A stretch of 64,000 nucleotides of DNA from Bradyrhizobium nivariense. Its GTDB lineage: Bacteria; Pseudomonadota; Alphaproteobacteria; Rhizobiales; Xanthobacteraceae. Position numbers and translations under genes: made by a program. The stretch covers positions 1 through 64,000 of the forward strand of contig NZ_JARVWW010000028.1 of assembly GCF_029846715.1 (NCBI RefSeq). The letters are read 5' to 3'. The notes beneath the pieces are model-generated. The model worked only from the letters and a program-made list of their open reading frames with translations, had not been told where the DNA came from and made no database searches. Shown one piece after another: positions 9,748 to 17,978 of the stretch (position 1 is the stretch's first letter; each line of letters begins with the position of its first letter).

Positions 9748-11334
9748 TTGCGCGAGGCAGCCTTACCCTTACGCGATATTCCGCCGATAGTTCTGGCTAC
9801 GCCAGCGCCGATCACGCACCGTACCGCCGAGGAAAATTTGGGGCTCGGTTACCTGGCGAGTATTCTCAGAAGCAAGGGGGCGAATGTCCAAATCATCGAC
9901 GGTTGGCTGGGCGGTCTGACGAGTGACGAGATCGCAGATTCGATAGCCCGGCTGCCCGTTCCGCTGTGGATCGGATTTTCATGCTACCGATCCAATATGG
10001 CTCGGGCAATCGAAGTCATGCAGCTGCTTCGTCAGCGTGGTCTACAAACCCCGACGATCGCCGGCGGCTACGGGCCGACCTTTCACCCGGATGAGTTCCT
10101 GAACGCTGGGTTCGACGTCGTGGCCCTCGGCGAGGCCGAAGAAACTGTCTGCGAGTTGAGCGAGCACTTCGCATTCGGTAAACTGGACCTCTCCGACATT
10201 TCAGGTATCAGCTACAAACACGACGGCAAGATCATTCGTAACGGGCTCAGGCCAGCGGTCGCGAACCTTGACGCCATACCTTTTCCTAGCCGCGACACGA
10301 TCCGCGCCTCACTTGAGCGGCGGAGCGCTGTGCACGTGCTTTCGTCACGCGGCTGCGCGGCCCACTGCACGTTCTGCTCGATCGTTGCCTTTGCGAAGGT
10401 ATCGGATGGTTCGCATTGGAGGCAGCGTTCGATCGAAAACTTCGTCGAGGAGTTGGAGCAGGTTAGCCGCCTCGGGGCGACGTGTTTCAAAGTCATCGAC
10501 GACAGCCTTATTGAGCCGCCTCGAGACGAGCTGTGGTGCCGTGAACTTGCCGACGATATTCAATCGCGAGGCCTGCGCGTGCGCTTGCGAGGTTCGATCA
10601 GAGCGGATCGCGTGACCGACGAGGCAATTAGGCAGCTCAAGCGGGCGGGCTTCTTCGCGTTTTCGTGCGGTATCGAGAATTATTCGGAATCCGCATTGAA
10701 GAGGATGGCGAAGAGTGCAAGCGTTGATCAAAACCTGCAAGCCCTTGATGTCTTCAAGAGACACGGCATCTACGTGCAAGCCGGGCACATTCTCTTTGAT
10801 CACGGCACGACGATGGAAGAGTTGCGGGAAAATCACCGTCGCATGTCGGACTACGTTTGGACCATCAGCAAGGGAATTTTCTCCGAGATGTATGCGGCCG
10901 AAGGAACGCCGTTCACGAGGCTGCTGCGAAAACGAAATCTGATCGGCGCCAACGAGGATGGGACTGGCACCCGAAACTATCGTCTGGCCGCCGAAGAAGT
11001 GGTTCAGGCCTATACGGGCCTAAAGCGCTGGCACAAGAGCCATCTTCGCCTTTACGACAAAGCGATCGACGCCATCAGCGCGCCGAAGGCACTCGAGGAC
11101 GAGGAACTGGTCGAATTCCACGCGCTTGCGACCGAACTGCGGCGGCACGACCTCGCCTTCATGGAACTCCTCCTGGACGCCGTTGAGTCGGGTGAGCATG
11201 ACGTCGATGGCCTTGTTGACGCTCAGATCGCAGGGAACAAGATCAAATACCAGACGCTGGCGACACGGGTTGACCACGCCTACGCGTCGGCCGGGCTGGT
11301 GTATGACGCCGACGCCAATCCTTTCTTCGGATGA
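9748..11334 (+). CDS. Radical SAM protein with N-terminal B12-binding-like domain
   Basis: The TTG start at 9748 follows GAGAGG and gives 528 aa. Residues 10-140 have the Rossmann-like cobalamin-binding fold of BchE-type enzymes (GLGYLASILRSKGANVQIID, IAGGYGPTFHPDEF, VVALGEAE), but no DxHxxG cobalamin-ligating motif is visible. The radical SAM cluster motif is RGCAAHCTFC (Cys203, 207, 210), followed by a TIM-barrel with GATCFKVIDDSL and RLRGSIRADRV. The 120-residue C-terminal extension is unfamiliar. Its stop overlaps the ATG at 11331 of the next gene (ATGA), so both enzymes are co-translated. The substrate is unknown; the pairing with a SPASM-type enzyme suggests peptide modification. Confidence 0.8.
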   Translation: MREAALPLRDIPPIVLATPAPITHRTAEENLGLGYLASILRSKGANVQIIDGWLGGLTSDEIADSIARLPVPLWIGFSCYRSNMARAIEVMQLLRQRGLQTPTIAGGYGPTFHPDEFLNAGFDVVALGEAEETVCELSEHFAFGKLDLSDISGISYKHDGKIIRNGLRPAVANLDAIPFPSRDTIRASLERRSAVHVLSSRGCAAHCTFCSIVAFAKVSDGSHWRQRSIENFVEELEQVSRLGATCFKVIDDSLIEPPRDELWCRELADDIQSRGLRVRLRGSIRADRVTDEAIRQLKRAGFFAFSCGIENYSESALKRMAKSASVDQNLQALDVFKRHGIYVQAGHILFDHGTTMEELRENHRRMSDYVWTISKGIFSEMYAAEGTPFTRLLRKRNLIGANEDGTGTRNYRLAAEEVVQAYTGLKRWHKSHLRLYDKAIDAISAPKALEDEELVEFHALATELRRHDLAFMELLLDAVESGEHDVDGLVDAQIAGNKIKYQTLATRVDHAYASAGLVYDADANPFFG

Positions 11335-12566
11335 GAAGGCTCAAAATGTCAAAGCCATTCGCGATCAGCTTCGACCGGCTCGAACACTATAAGCTCAACG
11401 TGGGCCCGGTGCAGGAGTTCGGCGACCTGCCCGAGTGCGAGGTTGCGATCAAGAATATCGGCTGGACGCTGGGGAATGATTGTCCATATCGCTGTACGCA
11501 CTGCTACAGCATGAATGCTAGGGAGAAGGGGAGCGACCTTACCGTCGAGATGATCGATCGGATCGTCGATCAATTGAAGAAGCACAGCGTTGAAACGGTC
11601 AATCTCGGCGGAAATGAACCGCTCTTCACCAACGGGTCGAACCCCAAGGCGACCTTGCTGCCCTACATCATCAGGAGGCTCGCGGACGAAGACATCCTGG
11701 TGGGCCTCACGACCAGCGGCATATCGTTGGTGCGGTTGTACAAGGATCACTATCGGGAATTTCGCCTGTTGAACGATTGCGACGTCTCGTTCGACTCGCC
11801 GTTCGAAGACGAACACAATGAAAATCGGGGAGCTAGCATCTTTCGGCAAGCTGTGGAGGCGCTCGATATCTGCCGCAGCGAGGGCATCTCGCGGGCTTGC
11901 ATCATGGCGGCGATGAACTGGAACTTCTCCATCGGGCACATTGAAGCACTCGTCAAGTTGGCGAAATCGCACGACGCCAACGTCCGGATCAACCCGATCA
12001 AGCCGACCGAGCCCGCGCACATGAGGATCGCGCTTCCGCCGAGCATGTATTATGCCGGTTTCGCCCGGCTGATGGAGTTGTGCGATCCCGTGGACCTGGG
12101 CGAACCTCCCATCGCGGCGGTGACCAACACCTCGGAGGCTCGGCGATGTCCCTGCGGACGAACGTCATTCAGAATCCACTCGATCTCGCCAGAGGGCAAG
12201 GTGCATGTGAGTCCTTGCGTCTATCTACATGACTACAAATCGGAATTCGATCTGCTGACGAATGAGCTGTCGGAGATCATTTCCAGCCCGCAATTTCGGG
12301 TGTTCAGGCAGCGCAACGCAAATCCGGACATAGTCGAGGGATGCAGCGGGTGCTCGTTGCTCGCCAAATGCGGCGGGGGATGCGTGGCCAGGTCATATCT
12401 GTATCGTCGGCACATCACGGGCGGCACGACCATGCTTGCGCGCGATCCCTATTGCCCGGCGGAGCAAAGGCCACAGCAAGCCTTTCCACAATCGCCAGCT
12501 CTGAAGAGAGAGGAGCGATTGGTTCACATGGACTACCTTTGTACCTGGATCGGCCAGCCACACTAG
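11331..12566 (+). CDS. Radical SAM/SPASM-type maturase
   Basis: 411 aa from ATG 11331; an ATG at 11346 with AGAAGG upstream may be the true start (MSKPFAISFDRL). The radical SAM motif is CPYRCTHCY (Cys51, 55, 58), with NLGGNEPLF as the SAM-binding GGE-like strand. The C-terminal third holds a Cys-rich auxiliary-cluster region: CPCG near 265, SPCVYL, then CSGCSLLAKCGGGCVARS and DPYCP. This pattern fits SPASM/twitch domains that carry extra 4Fe-4S clusters in RiPP maturases. It overlaps the upstream radical SAM gene by 4 bases. A short Cys-ending reading frame 66 bp downstream, with a strong ribosome site, is the candidate substrate. Confidence 0.8.
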   Translation: MRRLKMSKPFAISFDRLEHYKLNVGPVQEFGDLPECEVAIKNIGWTLGNDCPYRCTHCYSMNAREKGSDLTVEMIDRIVDQLKKHSVETVNLGGNEPLFTNGSNPKATLLPYIIRRLADEDILVGLTTSGISLVRLYKDHYREFRLLNDCDVSFDSPFEDEHNENRGASIFRQAVEALDICRSEGISRACIMAAMNWNFSIGHIEALVKLAKSHDANVRINPIKPTEPAHMRIALPPSMYYAGFARLMELCDPVDLGEPPIAAVTNTSEARRCPCGRTSFRIHSISPEGKVHVSPCVYLHDYKSEFDLLTNELSEIISSPQFRVFRQRNANPDIVEGCSGCSLLAKCGGGCVARSYLYRRHITGGTTMLARDPYCPAEQRPQQAFPQSPALKREERLVHMDYLCTWIGQPH

Positions 12567-12631
12567 CTTCTTCTTGACGACATCAAGGGCGGGTTGATGT
12601 CTGAGAAACTTGGCAACCAAAGGAGCTGACT

Positions 12632-12791
12632 ATGGTGACGCACAAGGTGAGCGTCGGCAAACCGCACCCCGTCCCGACGTGCTTGGGAAAACACGCTGAA
12701 TGAAGCAAGAATATATTTGGAAGCCTTAAGCTCTCGATACGAAGAGCCCAACGCCTGTGCGTCGTGCAACATGCGCAAGGCATGCCACTGA
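12632..12791 (+). pseudogene. Candidate Cys-rich precursor peptide (frame interrupted)
   Basis: AAAGGAG at 12619-12625 precedes an ATG at 12632 giving the 23-residue MVTHKVSVGKPHPVPTCLGK plus HAE. An overlapping +1 frame continues from about 12684 as WENTLNEARIYLEALSSRYE, then EPNACASCNMRKACH, stop at 12789-12791. Removing one base near 12683 would fuse them into a roughly 52-residue peptide: a helical leader-like part and a C-terminal C-x2-C-x6-C core. That is what a radical SAM/SPASM substrate could look like. Either the gene is frameshifted, or only the 23-mer is made. No known precursor family is recognised; the assignment rests on position, ribosome site and Cys pattern. Confidence 0.4.
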
Positions 12792-12807
12792 TGACCTAGC
12801 GGTGACT

Positions 12808-13164
12808 TCAAATACGCTGATGCCTCTGAAAATACGCTGATACCTCTGATGCAAGCGCCAACCCGCGCTCCAAGTCCGCTGTGTTAGCCGTGTACAATAG
12901 GCCGTTAGAAGCACAGACGCGATCAACATAGGCGGACGTTTTCTCCGGGTCGCTAATATCTTCGAGATCCACGGCTACCGAGATGCAAAGACCACGATCA
13001 ATCCATTCAAGATATCGTACGCCGTTGTGGTGGCCGCCCTTCAGCGCATGGCGATAGTAGATCTTGGCTTCTTCCCAGAATTTGGTCCCTTCAAATGCAG
13101 TACAAGACCCCATTTTCGGTACGACCCGTCGGCCGGGCAAACACCACCTCGACGATCCCGGCAC
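12808..13164 (-). CDS. Hypothetical protein with Sel1/TPR-like segment
   Basis: A 118-codon minus-strand frame. The middle reads FEGTKFWEEAKIYYRHALKG, GHHNGVRYLEWI, resembling one Sel1/TPR-type helical pair, then a helical tail (DPEKTSAYVDRVCASNGLLY). The first 30 residues overlap the start of the NTPase remnant on the other strand and are probably not native. Its last codons lie in a 20-bp imperfect tandem duplication (AATACGCTGATGCCTCTGA, near 12813-12851). It is probably a fragment of a larger gene. Confidence 0.35.
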   Translation of the reverse strand: MPGSSRWCLPGRRVVPKMGSCTAFEGTKFWEEAKIYYRHALKGGHHNGVRYLEWIDRGLCISVAVDLEDISDPEKTSAYVDRVCASNGLLYTANTADLERGLALASEVSAYFQRHQRI

Positions 13165-13680
13165 GCGCTATCTGCTGATTACCAATGCCGACGCCACCGG
13201 CGTGGCCCGCGACCTGCTGGTCCACGGCTTGGAGGAATGGCCGGAAGAGCAGATTTTCCCAGCTAGCCTGTCAGGGACTCTACCCCATGGACCGGAGGGG
13301 CGGATCGGCATCTGGGGCGTTCGCACCGAGCGTCTCTTGGACTTGGAGATTAACGACATCCTCGGCTCCCTACTGCGGGTGCCCCAGAGCCGACGAACCG
13401 AATGTCGCGCGCGATTGCGCGACGAAGCTCTGCTGCGAATGCGTGGAATGAGCCCGGGCGTGTGGACGCGCGAGGACTTGCTGTGGCGGCTATCTGGCCA
13501 GCGCTCCCCAACTCGAGACGTTCGTGCCGCCGGCGAACTACCAAGCCTTTAGGGAAACGCTCGAACGGCGGAATGCCCTCGTTATCACCGGACAGTCGGG
13601 CACGGGCAAGACATGGACAGCGCTGGCGAGGGCTACTCGCCGCGCGCGGCGCTGTTGGCGAAGACGATAATTAATGTGGA
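13100..13680 (+). pseudogene. STAND-type P-loop NTPase remnant, frameshifted
   Basis: One frame gives an N-terminal domain (DPGTRYLLITNADATGVARD, EEWPEEQIFPASL, IGIWGVRTERLLDLEINDIL). After a shift near 13500 another frame reads QLETFVPPANYQAFRETLER, NALVITGQSGTGKTWTALAR, which has a Walker A motif (GQSGTGKT) in the context seen in nSTAND3-type NTPases. The frame is lost soon after, near 13680. Proteins of this kind are frequently defence or signalling ATPases of over 1000 residues; only about 190 remain. Confidence 0.6.
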
Positions 13681-13766
13681 CGCTTGATCGACCAGCACCG
13701 ACGCCACGTGCATCCTTCACTGCTTGCATCAGCCGGGTGCGGAATCAAAGCGCGTAAATTTCGGGC

Positions 13767-13870
13767 CAGCTCGCCGCTTGGGATGAGGCAAAGTCGCTGC
13801 AGCGCCCTTTGCCAGACCAGGCGCTGAAAGTCGTCATGCGCGACACGGACGAGGAAGACAAGTTGCTGCG
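13767..13870 (+). pseudogene. C-terminal remnant of an SRAP (YedK-like) gene
   Basis: The plus-strand frame reads QLAAWDEAKSLQRPLPDQAL, KVVMRDTDEEDKLL. This is the standard C-terminal ending of SRAP/SOS-response-associated peptidases. Nothing of the catalytic N-terminus is nearby. It is distinct from the fuller SRAP gene at 22.0 kb, so the window holds traces of two SRAP genes. Confidence 0.6.
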
Positions 13871-13941
13871 AGGCTGGTTTTGCACAGGGCCGCGGAACAC
13901 GTGGACAAGCACCCACCCCGACGATTTGGAATCCCTGCTCT

Positions 13942-14271
13942 GTGTTAGCAGCTGGAACGAATCGAGAGCTGCAAGGATTCGTCCCGCTCGGAGGAGCGAT
14001 CTTGATGCTGATGTCCAAGGAGAGGCGGACGGCGATCCGCACGCTACGGGGGTGGGCGATAGCCGTGCTGCAGGAGGCAGGCGCGATCCGCGAATGTGAA
14101 TACCACGGCTGGATGCAGGACAGAGCAGAGCCACACGCCCGTGAGCGGGCGTTCCAAATCGCCCGCCTGGATCCGCCACCGGATCTTTCGCCCGAGGCGG
14201 CTGCCGACGCGGTGAGCGAGGTCCTGGACTCGATCGGCGACACCTGTCCCGAATGCCCGCCCGAGGTCTAG
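13942..14271 (+). CDS. Conserved hypothetical protein
   Basis: GTG start at 13942, 109 aa; the well-formed part is LQGFVPLGGAILMLMSKERR, TAIRTLRGWAIAVLQEAGAI, then a basic/acidic helix and a C-terminal CPECPP pair of Cys. No domain is recognised. An ATG at 14005 inside could be used, or the N-terminus may have been lost at the SRAP-remnant junction just upstream. It heads the end-joining gene neighbourhood. Confidence 0.5.
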   Translation: MLAAGTNRELQGFVPLGGAILMLMSKERRTAIRTLRGWAIAVLQEAGAIRECEYHGWMQDRAEPHARERAFQIARLDPPPDLSPEAAADAVSEVLDSIGDTCPECPPEV

Positions 14272-14302
14272 GCACGCGTCGGACAATCGAGCGAGCAAAG
14301 AC

Positions 14303-14485
14303 CTAGCGCCCCAGACGCTTCTCCACGCGCTTCCGGCTGTTGCCGACCTTCTTGACAGCTTTCTTGACTGCTGACGCCGACCGCCCTGTCTTCTTGGACT
14401 CGTACCCAACTTCATACTTTTGCCCGCCGGCCACACGGGCCCGGTCCTGCTTGCGCCCGCGCGCCGTCTTCTCCGCTGCAGCCAT
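14303..14485 (-). CDS. DUF3606-like small basic protein
   Basis: The ATG at 14485 is chosen over an upstream start at 14518 because AGGAGGAG lies just before it. The product is 60 aa, MAAAEKTARGRKQDRARVAG, with GQKYEVGYESKKTGRS and a Lys/Arg-rich tail. The layout matches DUF3606-type small proteins common in Rhizobiales next to ligase and Ku genes. Function unknown; the charge suggests nucleic-acid binding (inference). Confidence 0.7.
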   Translation of the reverse strand: MAAAEKTARGRKQDRARVAGGQKYEVGYESKKTGRSASAVKKAVKKVGNSRKRVEKRLGR

Positions 14486-14631
14486 CGGCTCCTCCTGTCG
14501 GATTTGAAGACAATCCAACGCAGCAAGGGATTCACGGGTTCCGGAACGATTCGAACTGTGTCAGTTTGAATCAGCTGTTGCCTGGAGTTTATCCAGTGGC
14601 GTTTCAGCGTAAAAGACCCGCGGCCATCGGC

Positions 14632-15515
14632 ATGAAGGCGCCGTTGCCCGGCTTCATCGAACCGGCCTTGGCCACCTCGATCGAGAGGGTGCCGTCCGGC
14701 AGGCGATGGATTCACGAGATCACGTTTGACGGCTACCGGTTCAGGTGCATCAGGCCAACGAGGCGGCCAGGATCTTTACCCGGCGGGGCCACGACTGGAC
14801 CCACCGCTTCAAGAAGGTCGCCCACGATGCCTGGCGCATCAAGGCGAGCTCGGCCGTCATCGACGGCGAGATCGTCGTTCCCGCTGCCGACGGCAGCACC
14901 GATTTCTCTCTGCTGCAGAACGAGCTCAAGGGCAAGTCGACCAAGATCGTTCTGGTGGCGTTCGATCTGCTCTATCTGAACGGCCGCGATCTCCGGAAGC
15001 TGCCGCTCATTCAGCGCAAAGCTGAACTCAAGAAGATCCTAATCGGCACCGACGTCCAGTTCAGCGAAAGCTTCGAGATCGAGGGACGCGAGATGTTCGC
15101 GCACGCCTGCAAACTCGGCCTCGAAGGTGTCGTCTCGAAGGTGCGAGACGGCCCCTATCCGAAGGGCCGTACAAGCGACTGGGTGAAGAAAACCTGCGCC
15201 CAGCGGGAGACGCTGACCATTGCCGGCTTCGCACTCGATGGAACGAAGTGGGACGGCATCTATGTCGGCCGGCGCAAGGGCGACGATCTGATCTATGCCG
15301 GCAAGGTCGACCACGGTTTTGACAAGACTTCCGCCGCTGACCTCCAGAAGAGACTGAAGCCGCTGATACGTAAGACGCAGCCGTACACCAAGCGGATCGC
15401 ACATAAGGGCATCTGGGTCGAACCAAAGCTGCTCGCCGAGATCGAATATCGCGCGAAGTCGGCCGAGGGAAAAGTCAGGCACCCGTTCTTCCGGGGCCTG
15501 CGGGAGGATCTGTGA
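14632..15515 (+). pseudogene. ATP-dependent DNA ligase (LigD ligase-domain type), inactivated
   Basis: The ATG at 14632 gives MKAPLPGFIEPALATSIERV and reaches the nucleotidyl-transfer motif, which reads HEITFDGYRF where active ligases have E(I)K-x-DG-x-R: the Lys codon AAG appears as ACG (Thr). Immediately after, one base is missing near 14741, so the frame shifts. Homology continues from 14745 (HQANEAARIFTRRGHDWTHR, DGEIVVPAADG, EGVVSKVRDGPYPKGRTSDW, the OB-fold with KTCAQRETLTIAGF) to 15515. It therefore carries both a lost nucleophile and a frameshift. The intact ligase at 16.5 kb presumably serves the cell. Family: stand-alone ligase domain as in bacterial NHEJ. Confidence 0.85.
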
Positions 15516-15682
15516 TGGATGCATTCGATCGCTTCTGGCAATGGGCCAACAAGCCCTTGGAAAGTCAACTGACGATACCGGCTGAGCTACATCGGGCCGT
15601 CATGGAGCTCGCTCCCGAGGAGCGACGGGACCGCGCCGCCGTGAACCAGGCCGGAGCACGCGTCCAAGATCCCGAACGATGA
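15515..15682 (+). CDS. Small conserved protein next to ligase
   Basis: ATG at 15515 overlaps the ligase stop (TGATG); 55 aa: MDAFDRFWQWANKPLESQLT, IPAELHRAVMELAPEERRDR, then AAVNQAGARVQDPER. Too short for the usual gene-length cut. The translational overlap, the well-formed helical sequence and the frame support it being a real gene. No function can be assigned. Confidence 0.6.
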   Translation: MDAFDRFWQWANKPLESQLTIPAELHRAVMELAPEERRDRAAVNQAGARVQDPER

Positions 15683-15729
15683 ACGCTTGAAGGGGACGCT
15701 GGCCTACGCTCGCGGCCGCCCCACAGAAA

Positions 15730-16347
15730 CTAACCCCGCGCGCGCCGCAGCGCGGCTTCCAATCGCTCCTTTTCCTTATCCCAGCGGGCTTGTTCGGTCT
15801 GCGATCTCTTCTCAAGAGCCTCGAGTTCGGCCTGGATGACGGCAGCCCGCTTCGCGTGCTCTTGCTCGGCCTTGTCTAACGCAGCCTGTGCCTTGTCGAT
15901 CGCCTGCTGACGGCGTTCACGCTCTTTCTGCCTGGCGGTCTCTTCCTTTTCCCGTTCGCGATCGCGGCGCTTCTGCTCGCGTTCGGACGCGAGTGCCGCC
16001 TTCCGCTCCGCCGCTTTATCGGCGGGCGGCGACGAGCTCTTCTTCGGTTTGCGGGCTTTCGACTTCTGGGTGACTTTGGCCGGTTTGTCGGTGTGGTCCA
16101 GATCGGTGGGCAGGTCGGCATGCTCGCCGAATGGGCCGTCCGATCCGACGGGGCGCTTGAGAACGACGCCCGGCTTCGCCATGGTGGCGGCGATCACATC
16201 CAGATCGCGGCTTTCCCTGGCCGCGCCCTGGTGGAAGAGGTTGCTGTCGGCGCCCCACGCCTCGAGAGCCGCCTTCATGGATGGCGCGGCGATCGCCTGA
16301 TCGAAAATGCCCAGCGAAGTCTGATAGGTTTTCGGTTTTCTGATCAT
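15730..16347 (-). CDS. Coiled-coil protein (TolA-like helix), function unknown
   Basis: The ATG at 16347 is favoured by GGAGGG just upstream; a start at 16446 is open but lacks support. 205 aa: an N-terminal domain MIRKPKTYQTSLGIFDQAIA, SRDLDVIAATMAKPGVVLKR, then an acidic/basic linker and from residue 105 a long Ala/Glu/Arg/Lys-rich coiled coil (KRRDREREKEETARQKERER). It is typical of charged-helix proteins in rhizobia. It lies between two ligase genes but on the opposite strand. No enzyme motif is visible. Confidence 0.65.
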   Translation of the reverse strand: MIRKPKTYQTSLGIFDQAIAAPSMKAALEAWGADSNLFHQGAARESRDLDVIAATMAKPGVVLKRPVGSDGPFGEHADLPTDLDHTDKPAKVTQKSKARKPKKSSSPPADKAAERKAALASEREQKRRDREREKEETARQKERERRQQAIDKAQAALDKAEQEHAKRAAVIQAELEALEKRSQTEQARWDKEKERLEAALRRARG

Positions 16348-16482
16348 CCCTCCGCCCTCCCGTCGATCGTCAATGTCGCGCACGCCAAGCGCCTGCGGAA
16401 CACGGCGTGGCCTCGAAGCGTTCCTTAATCCTTGAATGACTTCCATGCATTTCTCAACACGCTCCTAAAGGAATGGCCTTGA

Positions 16483-17430
16483 ATGAGCCGGACGTCGATC
16501 CTGCCCAAGGGGCTGCAACCGATGCTCGCTACGCTCACCGACGCGCCATTCGATGATCCCGGCTGGGTTTTCGAGGACAAGTACGACGGCTTCCGGATGA
16601 TCGCGGAAATCCGGCGGGGCAAGGTTGCGCTCTACAGCCGCAACGGCAAGATCATCAGCCGCAGCTATATGGAGGTCGCCAAAGCGCTGGAGCGCGTGAA
16701 GGGCGACGCCGTGATCGACGGCGAGCTCGTCGCAATCGGAAAGGACGGCGTCTCGCATTTCCAGCTGCTTCAAAACGCGCTGCGCCATGAAGCGAAGCTC
16801 CTGTATTACGCCTTCGATCTCATGTTCGAGAACACAGAGGACGTGCGCAAGCGGCCTCTCCTCGAGCGCAAGAAGCGGCTGAAGGCGATCCTGCCGCGCG
16901 ACAGACTGATCGCCTTCAGCCGTCACCGAAAAGGAGACGGCACGAAATTCTTCGCTGAGGCCGAGCGGAAGGGTCTGGAAGGTGTCATGGCGAAGCGCGC
17001 CGACAGCGCGTATACGTCCGGAAGCCGGACCCCGGATTGGCTAAAGATCAAGACAGCAAGGCGACAGGAAGTGGTGATCGCGGGCTTCACGGCGCCCAGG
17101 CGCACCAGGCCGTTCTTCGGCGCCCTGGTCCTTGCCGTGCGGGAAGACGACGCATGGCGATACATCGGACATGTCGGCACTGGCTTCAGCCACAAGGTCC
17201 TGGAAGACCTGCATGGCAAGCTCGTGAAGCTGATGGCCCCTAAATCACCCTTCCCTGCCAAAGTGAAGGACGAGGCCGCCACGACCTGGGTCAGGCCCTC
17301 TCTCGTTGCCGAGGTCAAATTCGCGGAGTGGACGAGCAAGGGCGAACTGCGCCAGCCCGTCTACCTCGGGCTCAGGTCCGACAAGCGGGCGAAGGATGTC
17401 GTGCGCGAGCGCGAACATCCACGCAAATAG
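16483..17430 (+). CDS. ATP-dependent DNA ligase (stand-alone NHEJ/LigD-type)
   Basis: 315 aa from ATG 16483. Motif I is intact: FEDKYDGFRM with the nucleophile Lys near residue 34. Other nucleotidyl-transferase motifs follow (SRNGKI, DGELVA, YYAFDLM, EGVMAKR, DWLKIKT), then the OB domain (EVVIAGFTAPRR, FGALVLAVRE, EVKFAEWTSKGELRQPVYLG). The length equals the ligase module of LigD without polymerase or phosphoesterase domains. It should seal double-strand breaks together with Ku encoded 1.1 kb away on the other strand. A rhizobial genome normally has several such ligases; the sister copy upstream is dead. Confidence 0.9.
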   Translation: MSRTSILPKGLQPMLATLTDAPFDDPGWVFEDKYDGFRMIAEIRRGKVALYSRNGKIISRSYMEVAKALERVKGDAVIDGELVAIGKDGVSHFQLLQNALRHEAKLLYYAFDLMFENTEDVRKRPLLERKKRLKAILPRDRLIAFSRHRKGDGTKFFAEAERKGLEGVMAKRADSAYTSGSRTPDWLKIKTARRQEVVIAGFTAPRRTRPFFGALVLAVREDDAWRYIGHVGTGFSHKVLEDLHGKLVKLMAPKSPFPAKVKDEAATTWVRPSLVAEVKFAEWTSKGELRQPVYLGLRSDKRAKDVVREREHPRK

Positions 17431-17513
17431 CGCTTCCCTTCGGGCGTAACCGGCAAGCGGAACGAATTAACATATTCGCCCATCCGCTGTGAATTTCCTC
17501 CGCGGTCGTGCGC

Positions 17514-17978
17514 TCAGTCGCCTCCAAGGTCATGGATTTCCGGTCGCATGCCCTCAGGTGTGACTTCGAGCGTCGCAAGCGTGATCGGGAGCCTGAAGCG
17601 CCGACGTCCCGCGCTGCCGGGATTCAGGTAGAGAATGCCACCGACCATGTCGATCTTCGGCACGTGGGAATGCCCAGAGACGATGACGTCGATGCCGGCG
17701 CAGGGATCGACCTGCAGCGTCTTCAAATCGTGCAGAACGTAGATCGACTTTCCCGCCAAGCGCACGAGTTTCGTGTCGGGATATTGGTGGGCCCACTCGC
17801 CGCTGTCCACGTTTCCACGGATGGCCGTGACGGGCGCGATCCGGCGAAGCGCGTCGACGATCTCGGGGCGCCCTATGTCGCCGGCATGGATGATGTGATT
17901 GACACCCGTCAGGTCTCGTTCCGCTTCGGGCCTTAACAGGCCGTGCGTGTCCGAAATGATTCCAATCCTGAACGTCAT
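17514..17978 (-). CDS. YfcE/MJ0936-family metallophosphodiesterase
   Basis: 154 aa. All metallophosphoesterase motifs are present in order: IISDTHG (residues 7-13), HAGDIG, IRGNVDSG, HD at VLHDLK, SGHSHVP and LNPGSAG. These residues bind two metal ions. Family members cleave small phosphodiesters; the physiological substrate is unknown. The ATG overlaps the Nudix stop by 4 bases (ATGA), so the two are translationally coupled. Confidence 0.9.
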   Translation of the reverse strand: MTFRIGIISDTHGLLRPEAERDLTGVNHIIHAGDIGRPEIVDALRRIAPVTAIRGNVDSGEWAHQYPDTKLVRLAGKSIYVLHDLKTLQVDPCAGIDVIVSGHSHVPKIDMVGGILYLNPGSAGRRRFRLPITLATLEVTPEGMRPEIHDLGGD

